Below, one piece after another: positions 7,881-16,136 of a DNA stretch of 46,657 bases. The stretch is from Marivirga sp. (GTDB taxonomy: Bacteria; Bacteroidota; Bacteroidia; Cytophagales; Cyclobacteriaceae): positions 1 to 46,657 of the forward strand of contig NZ_JAGXGF010000105.1 in NCBI RefSeq assembly GCF_024636815.1, read 5' to 3'. A program made the position numbers and the translations under genes. The notes under the pieces were generated by a model. That model did no database searches, had not been told where the DNA came from, and saw nothing but the letters and a program-made list of their open reading frames with translations. Each line of letters begins with the position of its first letter. Position 1 is the stretch's first letter.

Positions 7881-8465
7881 ATGCAAGTAGCAGTTATTAA
7901 ATATAATGCAGGCAACATTAAATCAGTGATGCTGGCATTAAAGAGATTAGGCTTAGAAGGAAACCTAACTGATAATCCTGATGAAATTTTAAATGCAGAT
8001 CGAGTAATTTTTCCTGGTCAGGGAGAAGCGAAATCTGCTATGAAATATTTAAAGGAAAGGGAATTGGATAAGGTTATTCAATCTATAGAAAATCCTTTTT
8101 TAGGTATTTGCTTAGGCTTACAATTACTATGTAGCCACTCGGAAGAAGGTGATACGGAATGTCTTGGGGTTTTTGATGCAAATGTTAAAAAGTTTCCTAA
8201 TGAATTAAAAGTCCCTCATATGGGATGGAATATAGGAAGCTTATCAGAAGATATTATTTTTAATGGAATACAGTCACCTGCTTATTTCTATTTTGTTCAT
8301 TCATATTATGCCGAACTATGTGATCAAACAATTTCTGAAACAGAATATATGTTGCCGTTTAGCAATGTTCTTCATAAGGACAATTTCTATGCTATTCAGC
8401 CACATCCCGAGAAGAGTGCAGAGGCTGGGGAACAGTTTTTAAAGAATTTTTTATTCGAATTATAA
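7881..8465 (+). CDS. hisH: Imidazole glycerol phosphate synthase, glutaminase subunit HisH
   Basis: HisH releases ammonia from glutamine and channels it to HisF for formation of imidazole glycerol phosphate and AICAR. At 194 residues it has the standard length. The class I amidotransferase triad is present: nucleophile Cys77 in GICLGLQLL, and His175 and Glu177 in HPEKS. The oxyanion motif PGQGEA is at residues 45-50, and the N-terminal [10 protein letters not shown] matches the family. It starts nine bases after the zinc-finger gene and is followed after four bases by hisA, so translation is probably coupled through hisHAF. Confidence 0.96.
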   Translation: MQVAVIKYNAGNIKSVMLALKRLGLEGNLTDNPDEILNADRVIFPGQGEAKSAMKYLKERELDKVIQSIENPFLGICLGLQLLCSHSEEGDTECLGVFDANVKKFPNELKVPHMGWNIGSLSEDIIFNGIQSPAYFYFVHSYYAELCDQTISETEYMLPFSNVLHKDNFYAIQPHPEKSAEAGEQFLKNFLFEL

Positions 8466-8469
8466 GATT

Positions 8470-9186
8470 ATGCATATAATACCAGCCATAGATATAATAG
8501 ATGGAAAATGTGTTCGCCTTACCAAAGGTGATTACAATCAAAAAACAGAATACAACGATAATCCTTTGGAAGTAGCCAAGGAATTTGAAGCTGCCGGAAT
8601 TGAAAGACTGCATTTGGTCGATTTAGATGGTGCAAAGGCGAAGAAGGTAGTGAATTTGGATGTGCTGAAATCTATAGCCAACAATACTAATTTAACGATT
8701 GATTTTGGTGGGGGAGTTCAAAGTACTGAAGATTTGAAAGCTGTATTTGATGCAGGTGCCAATCAAATTACAGGAGGAAGTATTGCAGTCAAAAATGAAG
8801 CGCTTTTTACTGAATGGATTGAGGAATTTGGCGGTGAAAAGATAATTCTGGGTGCTGATGTGAAAGGGGAGCATATAGCGATTCATGGATGGCAGGAAAG
8901 CTCAGAAAAACATATTTTTGATTTCTTAGAGCACTATTTAGCGAAGGGGTTGAAATATGTGATATGCACTGATGTTTCAAAAGACGGAGCTTTGCAAGGT
9001 ACTTCCAATCAATTATATCAGGATATCTTAGATAGATTTCCAAATATCAAACTCATAGCCAGTGGAGGAGTAAGTAAATTAGAAGACCTACAGATCTTGG
9101 AAGATATGAATGTTTACGGTGCCATAGTGGGTAAGGCTATATATGAGAAGAGAATAAACTTATCAGATTTAAAGCAGTTTCAATAG
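8470..9186 (+). CDS. hisA: Phosphoribosylformimino-5-aminoimidazole carboxamide ribotide isomerase HisA
   Basis: HisA carries out the Amadori rearrangement of ProFAR to PRFAR, the step before IGP synthase. The 238-residue TIM barrel opens with [16 protein letters not shown], placing the first catalytic Asp at residue 8. The second catalytic Asp is in the half-barrel repeat [15 protein letters not shown]. The phosphate-binding loops DFGGGVQS and [12 protein letters not shown] are both present. One base separates its stop from the hisF start, an arrangement that favours balanced expression of two homologous barrels. Confidence 0.96.
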   Translation: MHIIPAIDIIDGKCVRLTKGDYNQKTEYNDNPLEVAKEFEAAGIERLHLVDLDGAKAKKVVNLDVLKSIANNTNLTIDFGGGVQSTEDLKAVFDAGANQITGGSIAVKNEALFTEWIEEFGGEKIILGADVKGEHIAIHGWQESSEKHIFDFLEHYLAKGLKYVICTDVSKDGALQGTSNQLYQDILDRFPNIKLIASGGVSKLEDLQILEDMNVYGAIVGKAIYEKRINLSDLKQFQ

Positions 9187-9187
9187 T

Positions 9188-9943
9188 ATGCTTACAAAAA
9201 GAATAATTCCTTGTTTAGATATAAAAAATGGTCGCACTGTTAAAGGTGTTAATTTTGTAGAATTAAGAGATGCCGGTGATCCTGTTGAGTTGGCTAAAAT
9301 TTATGCTGAAGAAGGAGCTGATGAATTGGTGTTTTTGGATATAACCGCCACTAATGAAAAGCGAAAAACATTGGTGGAGCTCGTAGAAAAAGTAGCAGAA
9401 GCCATTAATATTCCTTTCACTGTAGGTGGGGGTATTAGCACTGTAGAAGATGTTTCAGTGCTTTTGGCAGCAGGAGCGGATAAAGTATCAATTAATTCTG
9501 CTGCAGTTCGAAATCCAAAAATTATCAAAGAAATGGCCGATGAATTTGGTTCTCAGTGCATAGTAGTGGCAGTGGACTCCAGAAGAGTGGGCGATAAGAA
9601 TATTGTGCATACACATGGTGGATCGAAACCTACTGAGCTGGAAACAGAAGATTGGATAAAAAAAGCGGTTGAATTAGGTGCTGGTGAGATTTTATTGACT
9701 TCTATGGATCATGATGGTACTAAATCAGGCTTTGCAGATGAACTGATGTCAAAAATCTCTTCATTAGTAAATGTGCCGGTGATTGCTTCTGGTGGTGCAG
9801 GGAATATGCAACATTTTTGTGATACCTTTACAAACGGGAAATCTGATGCGGCTTTGGCTGCCAGTATATTTCATTTCAAAGAAATAGGGATACCCGAGTT
9901 AAAAGCTTTTTTAAAAAATAATAATATACCTACAAGAATCTAA
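9188..9943 (+). CDS. hisF: Imidazole glycerol phosphate synthase, cyclase subunit HisF
   Basis: HisF is the cyclase half of IGP synthase; it uses HisH-derived ammonia to turn PRFAR into imidazole glycerol phosphate plus AICAR. The 251-residue barrel begins [20 protein letters not shown] with the catalytic Asp11; the second catalytic Asp lies in [12 protein letters not shown] near residue 130. Phosphate loops are FTVGGGIST and VIASGGAGN, and the [15 protein letters not shown] stretch is typical of the family. It sits one base after hisA and 25 bp before hisIE. Confidence 0.97.
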   Translation: MLTKRIIPCLDIKNGRTVKGVNFVELRDAGDPVELAKIYAEEGADELVFLDITATNEKRKTLVELVEKVAEAINIPFTVGGGISTVEDVSVLLAAGADKVSINSAAVRNPKIIKEMADEFGSQCIVVAVDSRRVGDKNIVHTHGGSKPTELETEDWIKKAVELGAGEILLTSMDHDGTKSGFADELMSKISSLVNVPVIASGGAGNMQHFCDTFTNGKSDAALAASIFHFKEIGIPELKAFLKNNNIPTRI

Positions 9944-9968
9944 TCTTTAGATTTTAATAATATCAATT

Positions 9969-10565
9969 ATGCGAAAACCCGATTTTTCAAAAGGTGAAAA
10001 TGGTTTACTACCAGCAGTCATTCAAGATTCCATCACAGGAAAAGTTTTAATGTTAGGCTATATGAATGAGGAAGCACTAGAGAAAACCCAATCAAGCGGA
10101 AAGGTTACTTTTTATAGCAGGTCCAAACAAAGACTGTGGACAAAAGGAGAGTCGTCATCAAATTTTCTTCATCTGGTGGATATTTCATTGGATTGTGATC
10201 AGGATACTTTTTTGATTAAAGCCAAACCAGATGGGCCTACTTGTCATACTGGTGCTGATACATGCTGGGATGAGAAAAATCAAGGTATAGGATTTATTAA
10301 TCAACTGGAGACTGTAATTGAGGGACGTAAGAACGGAGATAGTGAAAAGTCTTACGTGAAAAGTTTATTCGATAAAGGGATCAATAAAATTGCACAAAAA
10401 GTAGGAGAAGAAGCGGTTGAGGTAGTTATTGAAGCCAAAGATGATAATGAGGAGTTATTTTTAAATGAATCTGCAGATCTATTATTTCACTACTTAATAT
10501 TATTACAAGCGAAAGGTTATAAATTACAGGATGTGGTGAAAATATTAGAGGACAGACATCGTTAA
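9969..10565 (+). CDS. hisI: Bifunctional phosphoribosyl-AMP cyclohydrolase / phosphoribosyl-ATP pyrophosphatase HisIE
   Basis: This 198-residue fusion catalyses the second and third steps of histidine synthesis. The N-terminal PRA-CH domain (about 1-105) contains MLGYMNEEAL, the metal-site segment DCDQDTFLIKA and the zinc ligands in GPTCHTGADTCW. The C-terminal PRA-PH domain (about 110-198) is a helical NTP pyrophosphatase with KVGEEAVEVVIEAKDDN and NESADLLFHYLILL. The length is normal for the fused form. It is the last his gene here; hisG, hisD, hisC and hisB are not in the window, so the pathway is split or the operon's first half is elsewhere. Two lipoprotein genes follow 19 bp downstream. 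Confidence 0.96.
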   Translation: MRKPDFSKGENGLLPAVIQDSITGKVLMLGYMNEEALEKTQSSGKVTFYSRSKQRLWTKGESSSNFLHLVDISLDCDQDTFLIKAKPDGPTCHTGADTCWDEKNQGIGFINQLETVIEGRKNGDSEKSYVKSLFDKGINKIAQKVGEEAVEVVIEAKDDNEELFLNESADLLFHYLILLQAKGYKLQDVVKILEDRHR

Positions 10566-10584
10566 TAGGGAAATATAGAATGTC

Positions 10585-11010
10585 ATGAAATTCAGTTATT
10601 TACAAATATTTTTTGCATTTGCAGCAATTTCTTTCTTTTCATGTAAAGAGGAGGAGCTTAGCAATGATGACTGCAATTTAGAAACCAGAATTTGTACTGA
10701 GGAATTCAGATCAATTTCACTTGAAATTACTACTCCAGACGGTAACCCTGTGATTTTAGATGACTTTTATACCTTTCATGATTCAAGAAAAAAGTTTGAA
10801 TTTGAATTGAATGATGTTCAGAAAGGAAATGGAATATATCCTGTCATTACGGACAGTGAACTAGATGAACTGAAGCGGGAAGGCACTACACTTATTTTTG
10901 TAGGAGAGAAGGATGGAAAGAATTTAGTGGAACATCAGATGGTCATTGGACATGATTGTTGCCATGTTATTTTAATTGAAGGAGAAGATAAAATTGTAAT
11001 TGAAGAGTAA
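10585..11010 (+). CDS. Predicted lipoprotein with DCCH motif, paralogue 1, function unknown
   Basis: The 141-residue product has a lipoprotein signal ending at Cys20 (AAISFFSC), so it is probably anchored in the envelope. The mature part is rich in acidic residues and carries a Cys pair (CNLETRIC, about residues 28-35) and a near-C-terminal DCCH followed by a short strand (HVILIEGEDKIVIEE). It is homologous to the next gene along its whole length: shared features include EF..I.LEI....G..I.LD.FY, GIYPV.TD, the VEH.M.IG.DCCH block and the final strand. I do not recognise a family. It lies 19 bp after hisIE and overlaps the next start by one base (TAATG), so both are likely read from the his transcript. 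Confidence 0.75.
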   Translation: MKFSYLQIFFAFAAISFFSCKEEELSNDDCNLETRICTEEFRSISLEITTPDGNPVILDDFYTFHDSRKKFEFELNDVQKGNGIYPVITDSELDELKREGTTLIFVGEKDGKNLVEHQMVIGHDCCHVILIEGEDKIVIEE

Positions 11011-11435
11011 TGAAAAATCTATTATTTATATTTTGCTTTATTTCTATGGCGGCAACTTGTCAAGATAAAAATTCCAAAACCAAAGATCAAAAAGAAAATC
11101 CTTGTCCTCCTGATGTCATCTGCACTATGGAATTTAAGATTATTGATTTAGAAATAAAGAATAATGAGGGAGAAGCAATTGTTTTAGATGAATTCTATAG
11201 TGAAATAGATGGAGAAAAAGTTGAAATCCCTGATGATGTATATCAACTAAAGGATGGTGTTTACCCAGTAGCCACAGACGGACAAATGAAAGACTTGAGT
11301 TTTGATGGGAATGAAGTTATTTTCTTTGGTTTGATGGATGGTAAAAAAGTGGTGGAACATAAAATGACTATTGGGAAAGATTGTTGTCATATTCAACTCG
11401 TAGAAGGAGAGCAGAAAGTAATAATTTCCCCTTAA
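11010..11435 (+). CDS. Predicted lipoprotein or secreted protein with DCCH motif, paralogue 2
   Basis: Also 141 residues, this is the tandem paralogue of the preceding gene. The N-terminus MKNLLFIFCFISMAATCQDK is a signal sequence; Cys17 in MAATC would be a slightly unusual lipobox. The mature protein keeps the Cys pair (CPPDVIC), GVYPVATD and the GKDCCHIQLVEGEQKVII ending. The four conserved cysteines could form disulfides or a metal site, which is inference. Its stop overlaps by four bases the stop of the convergent deiodinase-like gene. Expression probably depends on translational coupling through the TAATG at 11008-11012. Confidence 0.72.
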   Translation: MKNLLFIFCFISMAATCQDKNSKTKDQKENPCPPDVICTMEFKIIDLEIKNNEGEAIVLDEFYSEIDGEKVEIPDDVYQLKDGVYPVATDGQMKDLSFDGNEVIFFGLMDGKKVVEHKMTIGKDCCHIQLVEGEQKVIISP

Positions 11436-12112
11436 CTATAAAACTTAGCCATCTCATCCAAATCTTTTCTCTTAAGCTTTGGGACATATGTTTCTTCAGC
11501 TGGATAGCCAAGCGGTAATAACAAATAAGGCCTTTCGTTTTTGGGTCTTTCCAGAATCTCAGATAAGAAATTCATTGGGCTTGGTGTATGAGTTAGTGTT
11601 GCCAATCCAGCTTGATGTATAGCGGATATTAAAAAACCACATGCAATTCCTACTGATTCATTTACGTAATAATTGGTTTTCTTTTGACCTTCTTCCTCAT
11701 CATAAATCTTTTTAAAGACCACTATGATATAGGGAACAGTTTCCAGAAATGGTTTTCTCCAGTCTGTGCCGATGGGTTCCAAATCTTTTAACCACTGTTC
11801 GCTCATACGGCTTTGATAGCTTTCGAATTCTTCTTTTTCAGCCGCTGCTCTAATTTTCTTTTTTATATCAGGGTTAGAAATAATACAAAAGGTCCAGGGT
11901 TGCTTATGAGCACCCGATGGGGCTGTTGCAGCAGTTTTAATAATGTTTTCTATAACTTCTTTGGGAATATTTTGACTAGAAAAATCACGAACGGATCTTC
12001 TTTTATTCATTGATAAATAGAAATCCTCACTTCTCAATCTTAAAATATCAATATCAGGATTATCATGAGTTAGTTGAATATGAGGATGTCCATTTATTAA
12101 CTTTTCCTTCAT
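11432..12112 (-). CDS. Iodotyrosine deiodinase-like nitroreductase-fold flavoprotein
   Basis: The 226-residue protein has the FMN-binding nitroreductase fold (RRSVRDFS at 38-45, PSGAHKQPW at 65-73) and in detail follows iodotyrosine deiodinase (IYD), which reductively dehalogenates halotyrosines. The three residues that grip the substrate zwitterion in human IYD (Glu157, Tyr161, Lys182) have exact counterparts with the same spacing: Glu95, Tyr99 and Lys120. The downstream block GIACGFLISAIHQAGLATLT, the LERP and LLPLGYP motifs and the KLKRK ending also match. Bacterial IYD homologues are known from this phylum. It overlaps the end of kdsB by four bases (ATGA), making nfeD-kdsB-IYD one transcript. 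Reduction partner and physiological substrate are unknown. Confidence 0.82.
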   Translation of the reverse strand: MKEKLINGHPHIQLTHDNPDIDILRLRSEDFYLSMNKRRSVRDFSSQNIPKEVIENIIKTAATAPSGAHKQPWTFCIISNPDIKKKIRAAAEKEEFESYQSRMSEQWLKDLEPIGTDWRKPFLETVPYIIVVFKKIYDEEEGQKKTNYYVNESVGIACGFLISAIHQAGLATLTHTPSPMNFLSEILERPKNERPYLLLPLGYPAEETYVPKLKRKDLDEMAKFYS

Positions 12113-12849
12113 AATTGCATTTCTTTTAAGGCTTTTTCTACGTCCTCAGGAGCATCAATTCCGATTGTTTCTATAGGAGTAATGGCTGTTCTTATTCGGT
12201 ATCCATTTTCTATCCAGCGCAGTTGCTCTAAAGACTCAGCTAGTTCTAAAGGAGTAGGGCTAAGGGTTACAAGCTTTGCTAAAATATCTACCCTATAGGC
12301 ATAAATTCCAATGTGTTTGTAATGTTGATGATTCCTCATCCAATCCTCTGTAGGAATGTTTCGCATATGAGGAATAGGTGATCGAGAGAAATACAAAGCC
12401 AATCCACTATCAGCTTTAAGGGCTTTAATTACATTAGGATTTTGTAAATCCTCTAAATTATCAATATTTTTAATTAGGGTGGCTATTTCTGTTTTTCTAT
12501 TGAGTACGCTGGCTAAAAGCTCAATTTGTTCTGGGTCTATAAATGGTTCATCTCCTTGAATATTGATAGCGAAATCATAACTTCCACCATCTAATTTTAA
12601 AGCTTCATGGCATCTTTCAGTTCCATTTTTATGCTCAGGGCTCGTCATATAAACCTCATGACCTAATTCTTTTACGTGATCGAAAATCCTGTCATCATCC
12701 GTGGCGACTATCACTTTTTTTAGTGCACTGCTTTTTTTGCACTGTTCTACCACTCTTTGGATCATGGTTTTTCCACCAATGTCAACTAGTGGTTTCCCAG
12801 GAAATCTGGTTGAGGCATATCTTGCAGGGATAATTCCAATTATGTCCAT
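12109..12849 (-). CDS. kdsB: 3-deoxy-manno-octulosonate cytidylyltransferase KdsB
   Basis: KdsB activates Kdo as CMP-Kdo for the inner core of lipopolysaccharide, in the cytoplasm. The 246-residue protein begins with the nucleotide-binding signature IIGIIPARYASTRFPGKPLV and contains KKVIVATDD, NGTERCHEAL, the metal/CMP site NIQGDEPFIDPE and the C-terminal IETIGIDAPEDVEKAL, all diagnostic of KdsB. Length is normal. It starts six bases after the nfeD stop and its stop overlaps the next start. Its presence supports an LPS-bearing outer membrane. Confidence 0.97.
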   Translation of the reverse strand: MDIIGIIPARYASTRFPGKPLVDIGGKTMIQRVVEQCKKSSALKKVIVATDDDRIFDHVKELGHEVYMTSPEHKNGTERCHEALKLDGGSYDFAINIQGDEPFIDPEQIELLASVLNRKTEIATLIKNIDNLEDLQNPNVIKALKADSGLALYFSRSPIPHMRNIPTEDWMRNHQHYKHIGIYAYRVDILAKLVTLSPTPLELAESLEQLRWIENGYRIRTAITPIETIGIDAPEDVEKALKEMQL

Positions 12850-12855
12850 ATTTTC

Positions 12856-14202
12856 TTAGTTATCAGCTTTTTTAACCTTTAAACTCGTTCCACTTTCATC
12901 AACTACAACTATTTTCTCTCCTTGTTCCAAATACTCACCTCTTGTATGCGCATCATAAAGTTCTCCATCTATTTCAACTTTTCCGCTTGGTCGAAGTACT
13001 GAAAATACTTCTCCGGTTTTACCAGCCATTCCTGCCGCAATAAAGCGCGAGGAGTACCCTTCCGTTTTTGATTGAACTCCCTGCAAAGCGACTCTTTTGA
13101 AAAATTTGCTGTTTGTTAAACGTACTCCTCCAATAAACATCAAAATTATGCTTCCAAATAATCCTGTTAATGTCGTGAGTAAGGCTCTAGTAATATTTTC
13201 ACTTGGCACAAATTCAAAATCAAACATTTCATTATTCAACATCATGAATACCAAGGATCCTAATGTTAGGATAAGTCCTAAAATTCCAAATATGCCAAAC
13301 CCTGGAATAACAAAAACTTCAATTGCTATTAAAACTAGTCCTATTATAAATGCTAATATCTCCCAATTTTCTGCTAAACCATTTAAATAATACGGTACTA
13401 AGTAAAGTACTAAGGCTACAATTGAAGCCATGATAGGAAAGCCAACTCCCGGTGTCTGTAATTCAAAATATATTCCTCCTATAATGATAAGAATTAATAT
13501 TCCACTTATGAATGGGTTGATGAAAAATGAAATTATGGCTTCGGTGTTACTTACCTCATAGCGATGAACTGTAGCATTATCTAACTTTAGATAAGTTAGT
13601 AATTCTGTGGTACTGTTAAATTGTCCCTCACAAAATCCGTTTTCTATAGCTTCTGAAGTTGAGAATGTAATAACTTCTCCAGCTTTGGTGATTCCTTCTA
13701 TTTCAATTTTTTCATCTACCATAGCCTCTGCAATTCTAGGATTTCTTCCTGAAGCTTCGGCAGTGGAGCGCATTATCGAACGCATATAGGATTGGTATTT
13801 ATCAGGGGCAGCTTCTCCTGTTTGGTTTACTACAGTCGCAGCACCAATACTACCACCCGGTGCCATATAAATACTATCACAAGCAATTGAAATTAATGCA
13901 CCAGCTGATGCGGCATTATTATCTATGAAAACATAAACAGGAATATCTAAATTCAAGAGCGCAGAACGGATTTCATCAGCATCATAGAGTGCTCCACCAT
14001 AAGTATTCATTTCAATTATAATATGAGAGGAATTTCTTTCTTTAGCTTCCTGAAGTGCTAAATCGACATATCTCTTGGTTCTGGCATCAATTTGATCCTT
14101 TATTTCCATTATGAAAACTTCCTGCTTTACATCTGTGGAATCAGCAAAAAGTGGAATTTGAAATAAACCAAGTATAAATAAAATTAAGGCTGCTTTTTTC
14201 AT
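12856..14202 (-). CDS. NfeD-family membrane serine protease (ClpP-class)
   Basis: The 448-residue protein has a signal peptide (residues 1-20), a ClpP-like protease domain (about 30-215), four or five hydrophobic helices (about 225-365) and a C-terminal OB-fold NfeD domain (about 385-445, starting GKTGEVFSVLRPSGKVEIDG). The protease part has the SppA/NfeD features: NTYGGAL, the catalytic Ser region NNAASAGALIS and the GAATVV segment. A lysine partner is likely in VDEKIEIEG. Such full-length NfeD proteins usually work with stomatin/flotillin homologues to control membrane protein turnover; no stomatin gene is adjacent, kdsB is. It is divergent from the LysM gene across a 423-bp gap. Confidence 0.9.
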   Translation of the reverse strand: MKKAALILFILGLFQIPLFADSTDVKQEVFIMEIKDQIDARTKRYVDLALQEAKERNSSHIIIEMNTYGGALYDADEIRSALLNLDIPVYVFIDNNAASAGALISIACDSIYMAPGGSIGAATVVNQTGEAAPDKYQSYMRSIMRSTAEASGRNPRIAEAMVDEKIEIEGITKAGEVITFSTSEAIENGFCEGQFNSTTELLTYLKLDNATVHRYEVSNTEAIISFFINPFISGILILIIIGGIYFELQTPGVGFPIMASIVALVLYLVPYYLNGLAENWEILAFIIGLVLIAIEVFVIPGFGIFGILGLILTLGSLVFMMLNNEMFDFEFVPSENITRALLTTLTGLFGSIILMFIGGVRLTNSKFFKRVALQGVQSKTEGYSSRFIAAGMAGKTGEVFSVLRPSGKVEIDGELYDAHTRGEYLEQGEKIVVVDESGTSLKVKKADN

Positions 14203-14257
14203 TTATAAAAATTATGCATGAATTTAAGAGAATAGTATTTAAGCAACAATAATAAGC

Positions 14258-14293
14258 TATGACATTTTGCAATTTTTCTACAAAACTGTCATA
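14258..14293. promoter_or_regulatory. Inverted repeat upstream of nfeD
   Basis: TATGACA (14258-14264) and TGTCATA (14287-14293) are perfect inverted repeats, and the adjoining TTTTG/CAAAA segments extend the pairing with a one-base bulge. It lies 55-90 bp in front of nfeD on its upstream side. It could be an operator or a hairpin in the leader. Confidence 0.4.
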
Positions 14294-14386
14294 ATAAGGG
14301 ATTTAATTTGATTTTAATTTCTCCAATATGAATTATTCCATCTTTTTAATGTTTTCGCTTAAAAATATAGTGAAAAACAAGTCAGA

Positions 14387-14452
14387 TTTTCATCTATTTA
14401 ACTACTACTTATTATGTCAGATTCATTTTTAGCTAAAAAAAATAGATGAGAA
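14387..14452. repeat. Imperfect inverted repeat in the nfeD/LysM intergenic gap
   Basis: TTTTCATCTATTT (14387-14399) pairs with AAATAGATGAGAA (14440-14452), 12 of 13 positions, across a 40-bp spacer. The gap 14203-14625 holds this, the repeat at 14258-14293 and otherwise AT-rich sequence. A weak CATTTTTG box at 14591-14598 is the best candidate -7 element for the LysM gene. I see no small gene in it. Confidence 0.35.
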
Positions 14453-14625
14453 TTGATGGGGTTCATAAAATTTCCAGATTTAAAATTATTTTAAACACCT
14501 GGTTTTATAATCCGTAAATCATATTCACGTTTTCTTTATTGATTTGTGAATTAAAATTCAGTTTTATTTTACTTATCATTACATAATAACCATTTTTGTA
14601 CAGCAATCGGATATCTTAAAAAAGC

Positions 14626-16134
14626 ATGAAGATAAAAATTTCATTCATCTGTCTATTTTTCTTAATAATCACCTCATTTAAAGCAAATGCTATCGCTATT
14701 GATTCTGTGGGGATTAAAGTTATAGACGGAGAAAAATACATTATACATAAATTAGAGCCCAGAGAAACCCTTTATTCATTAGGGAAACGCTACCATGTTT
14801 CCGTAGCAGAAATACAAGAGGTGAACCCTCAGGAAAAAGATGGTTATAAAATTGATCAAATTGGTCGTGAGCTTTTAATTCCCTATAAAGAAGAAGAATT
14901 TACATCTGCTGCTGGAACTTCCACCCCAAAATTTAATGGAAAGCAACATACTGTTGAAGCAGGAGAAACCATTTATTCTATTTCAAGGCAATATAACGTA
15001 AGTCAAGGTGATATCATGAAATGGAATGATTTGCAGTCTTCCAATTTAAATATCGGTCAAAAGTTATGGATAAGTAATCCAGGTACTTACCCTTCTGATA
15101 AAAAGGAAAATGAAGTAGTCGAAAAAGCTGAAAATAAAGAGCAAATTACTCATGTTGTTGATCTTGGAGAAACTATTTATAGTCTTTCCAATCAATATGG
15201 TGTTACGCAAAGCGAAATCATTAAACTTAATGATTTAAAAGATAATAATATTGCAGTTGGTCAAAAACTAATTATAAAAGCCAAGAGTCCTGAAGTAAAA
15301 GAAGAGGAGGAAAAAGAAGAAGAGCCAGAAGCTGAATATCAAACGCCAAGTGTTCAAACTTTTCATAATGCCAAAAAAGGCGAAACCTATCGAAAAGTGG
15401 CAAATATGTACGGAGTAAAGGAGGCTAAACTTAAAGAATGGAATAAATTTAAAGAACCATTTTTCGGGGGTGAAGTTATCAAAATCGTACCGCCAGAAGT
15501 AGAAGAAGAAAAATCCGCTGATATAGATTCTAATAAAGAAAGAGAGTCAAATGAAGTTGACAAATCAAGAATCCATACTGTTGAGTCTGGAGAAACATTA
15601 TATAGTCTATCAGATAAATATGGGGTGGAAGTAGAAGATCTTAGAAAATGGAATAGTCTAAATAATTATCAATTGAGTTTAGGTCAGAAATTATATATAC
15701 AAAATCCTGATGCTTTGATGTCAGATATAGAAATTGAAGAAAAAAAGGAGGAACAACCTGTTTTTGATGATGCTAAACCAAATCTATCTGAAAATCCACA
15801 AAAGCAGGATACCAAGGCGTACTTCACTGTAGAAGAGGATGAGATGCCTAAGATTGATAAGATTAAGGAAAAGGGGGTTGCAGAAGTAATTGAAGGCTCA
15901 GAAGGTACGGAGAAATATTTAGCATTACATAGAACAGCTAAGATAGGCACTATCATGCAAGTCAGAAATGATCTGAATGACCAAATCGTTTTTGTAAGAG
16001 TTCTTGGTAAATTGCCTAACACTGGAGTAGATGAAAAAGTGATCATAAGAATATCTAAAAAAGCATTTGAAAAGCTAGGTGGCGTGGATTATAAATTCCC
16101 TGTTGAAATTAGCTACCTTCCTCTGAAAGATTAA
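14626..16134 (+). CDS. Secreted LysM-repeat peptidoglycan-binding protein with C-terminal DPBB-like domain
   Basis: The 502-residue protein has a signal peptide (about 1-22) and five LysM-type repeats. Their cores lie near residues 40-87 (HKLEPRETLYSLGKRYHVS), 107-150 (HTVEAGETIYSISRQYNVS), 180-223 (HVVDLGETIYSLSNQYGVT), 248-289 (divergent, KKGETYRKVANMYGV) and 320-363 (HTVESGETLYSLSDKYGVE). Acidic linkers separate them. The last 75 residues (ALHRTAKIGTIMQVRNDLND ... VFVRVLGKLP) resemble an RlpA-type double-psi beta-barrel, which in RlpA acts on or binds glycan strands. LysM domains bind the GlcNAc-MurNAc backbone, so the protein should sit in the periplasm on peptidoglycan. The next gene starts two bases downstream. 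Confidence 0.88.
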   Translation: MKIKISFICLFFLIITSFKANAIAIDSVGIKVIDGEKYIIHKLEPRETLYSLGKRYHVSVAEIQEVNPQEKDGYKIDQIGRELLIPYKEEEFTSAAGTSTPKFNGKQHTVEAGETIYSISRQYNVSQGDIMKWNDLQSSNLNIGQKLWISNPGTYPSDKKENEVVEKAENKEQITHVVDLGETIYSLSNQYGVTQSEIIKLNDLKDNNIAVGQKLIIKAKSPEVKEEEEKEEEPEAEYQTPSVQTFHNAKKGETYRKVANMYGVKEAKLKEWNKFKEPFFGGEVIKIVPPEVEEEKSADIDSNKERESNEVDKSRIHTVESGETLYSLSDKYGVEVEDLRKWNSLNNYQLSLGQKLYIQNPDALMSDIEIEEKKEEQPVFDDAKPNLSENPQKQDTKAYFTVEEDEMPKIDKIKEKGVAEVIEGSEGTEKYLALHRTAKIGTIMQVRNDLNDQIVFVRVLGKLPNTGVDEKVIIRISKKAFEKLGGVDYKFPVEISYLPLKD

Positions 16135-16136
16135 AA

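Noticed and set aside
15684-16046. 120-codon minus-strand frame in the LysM gene
   Set aside because: It lies opposite the well-supported C-terminal part of the LysM protein and has no start context or homology-like motif.
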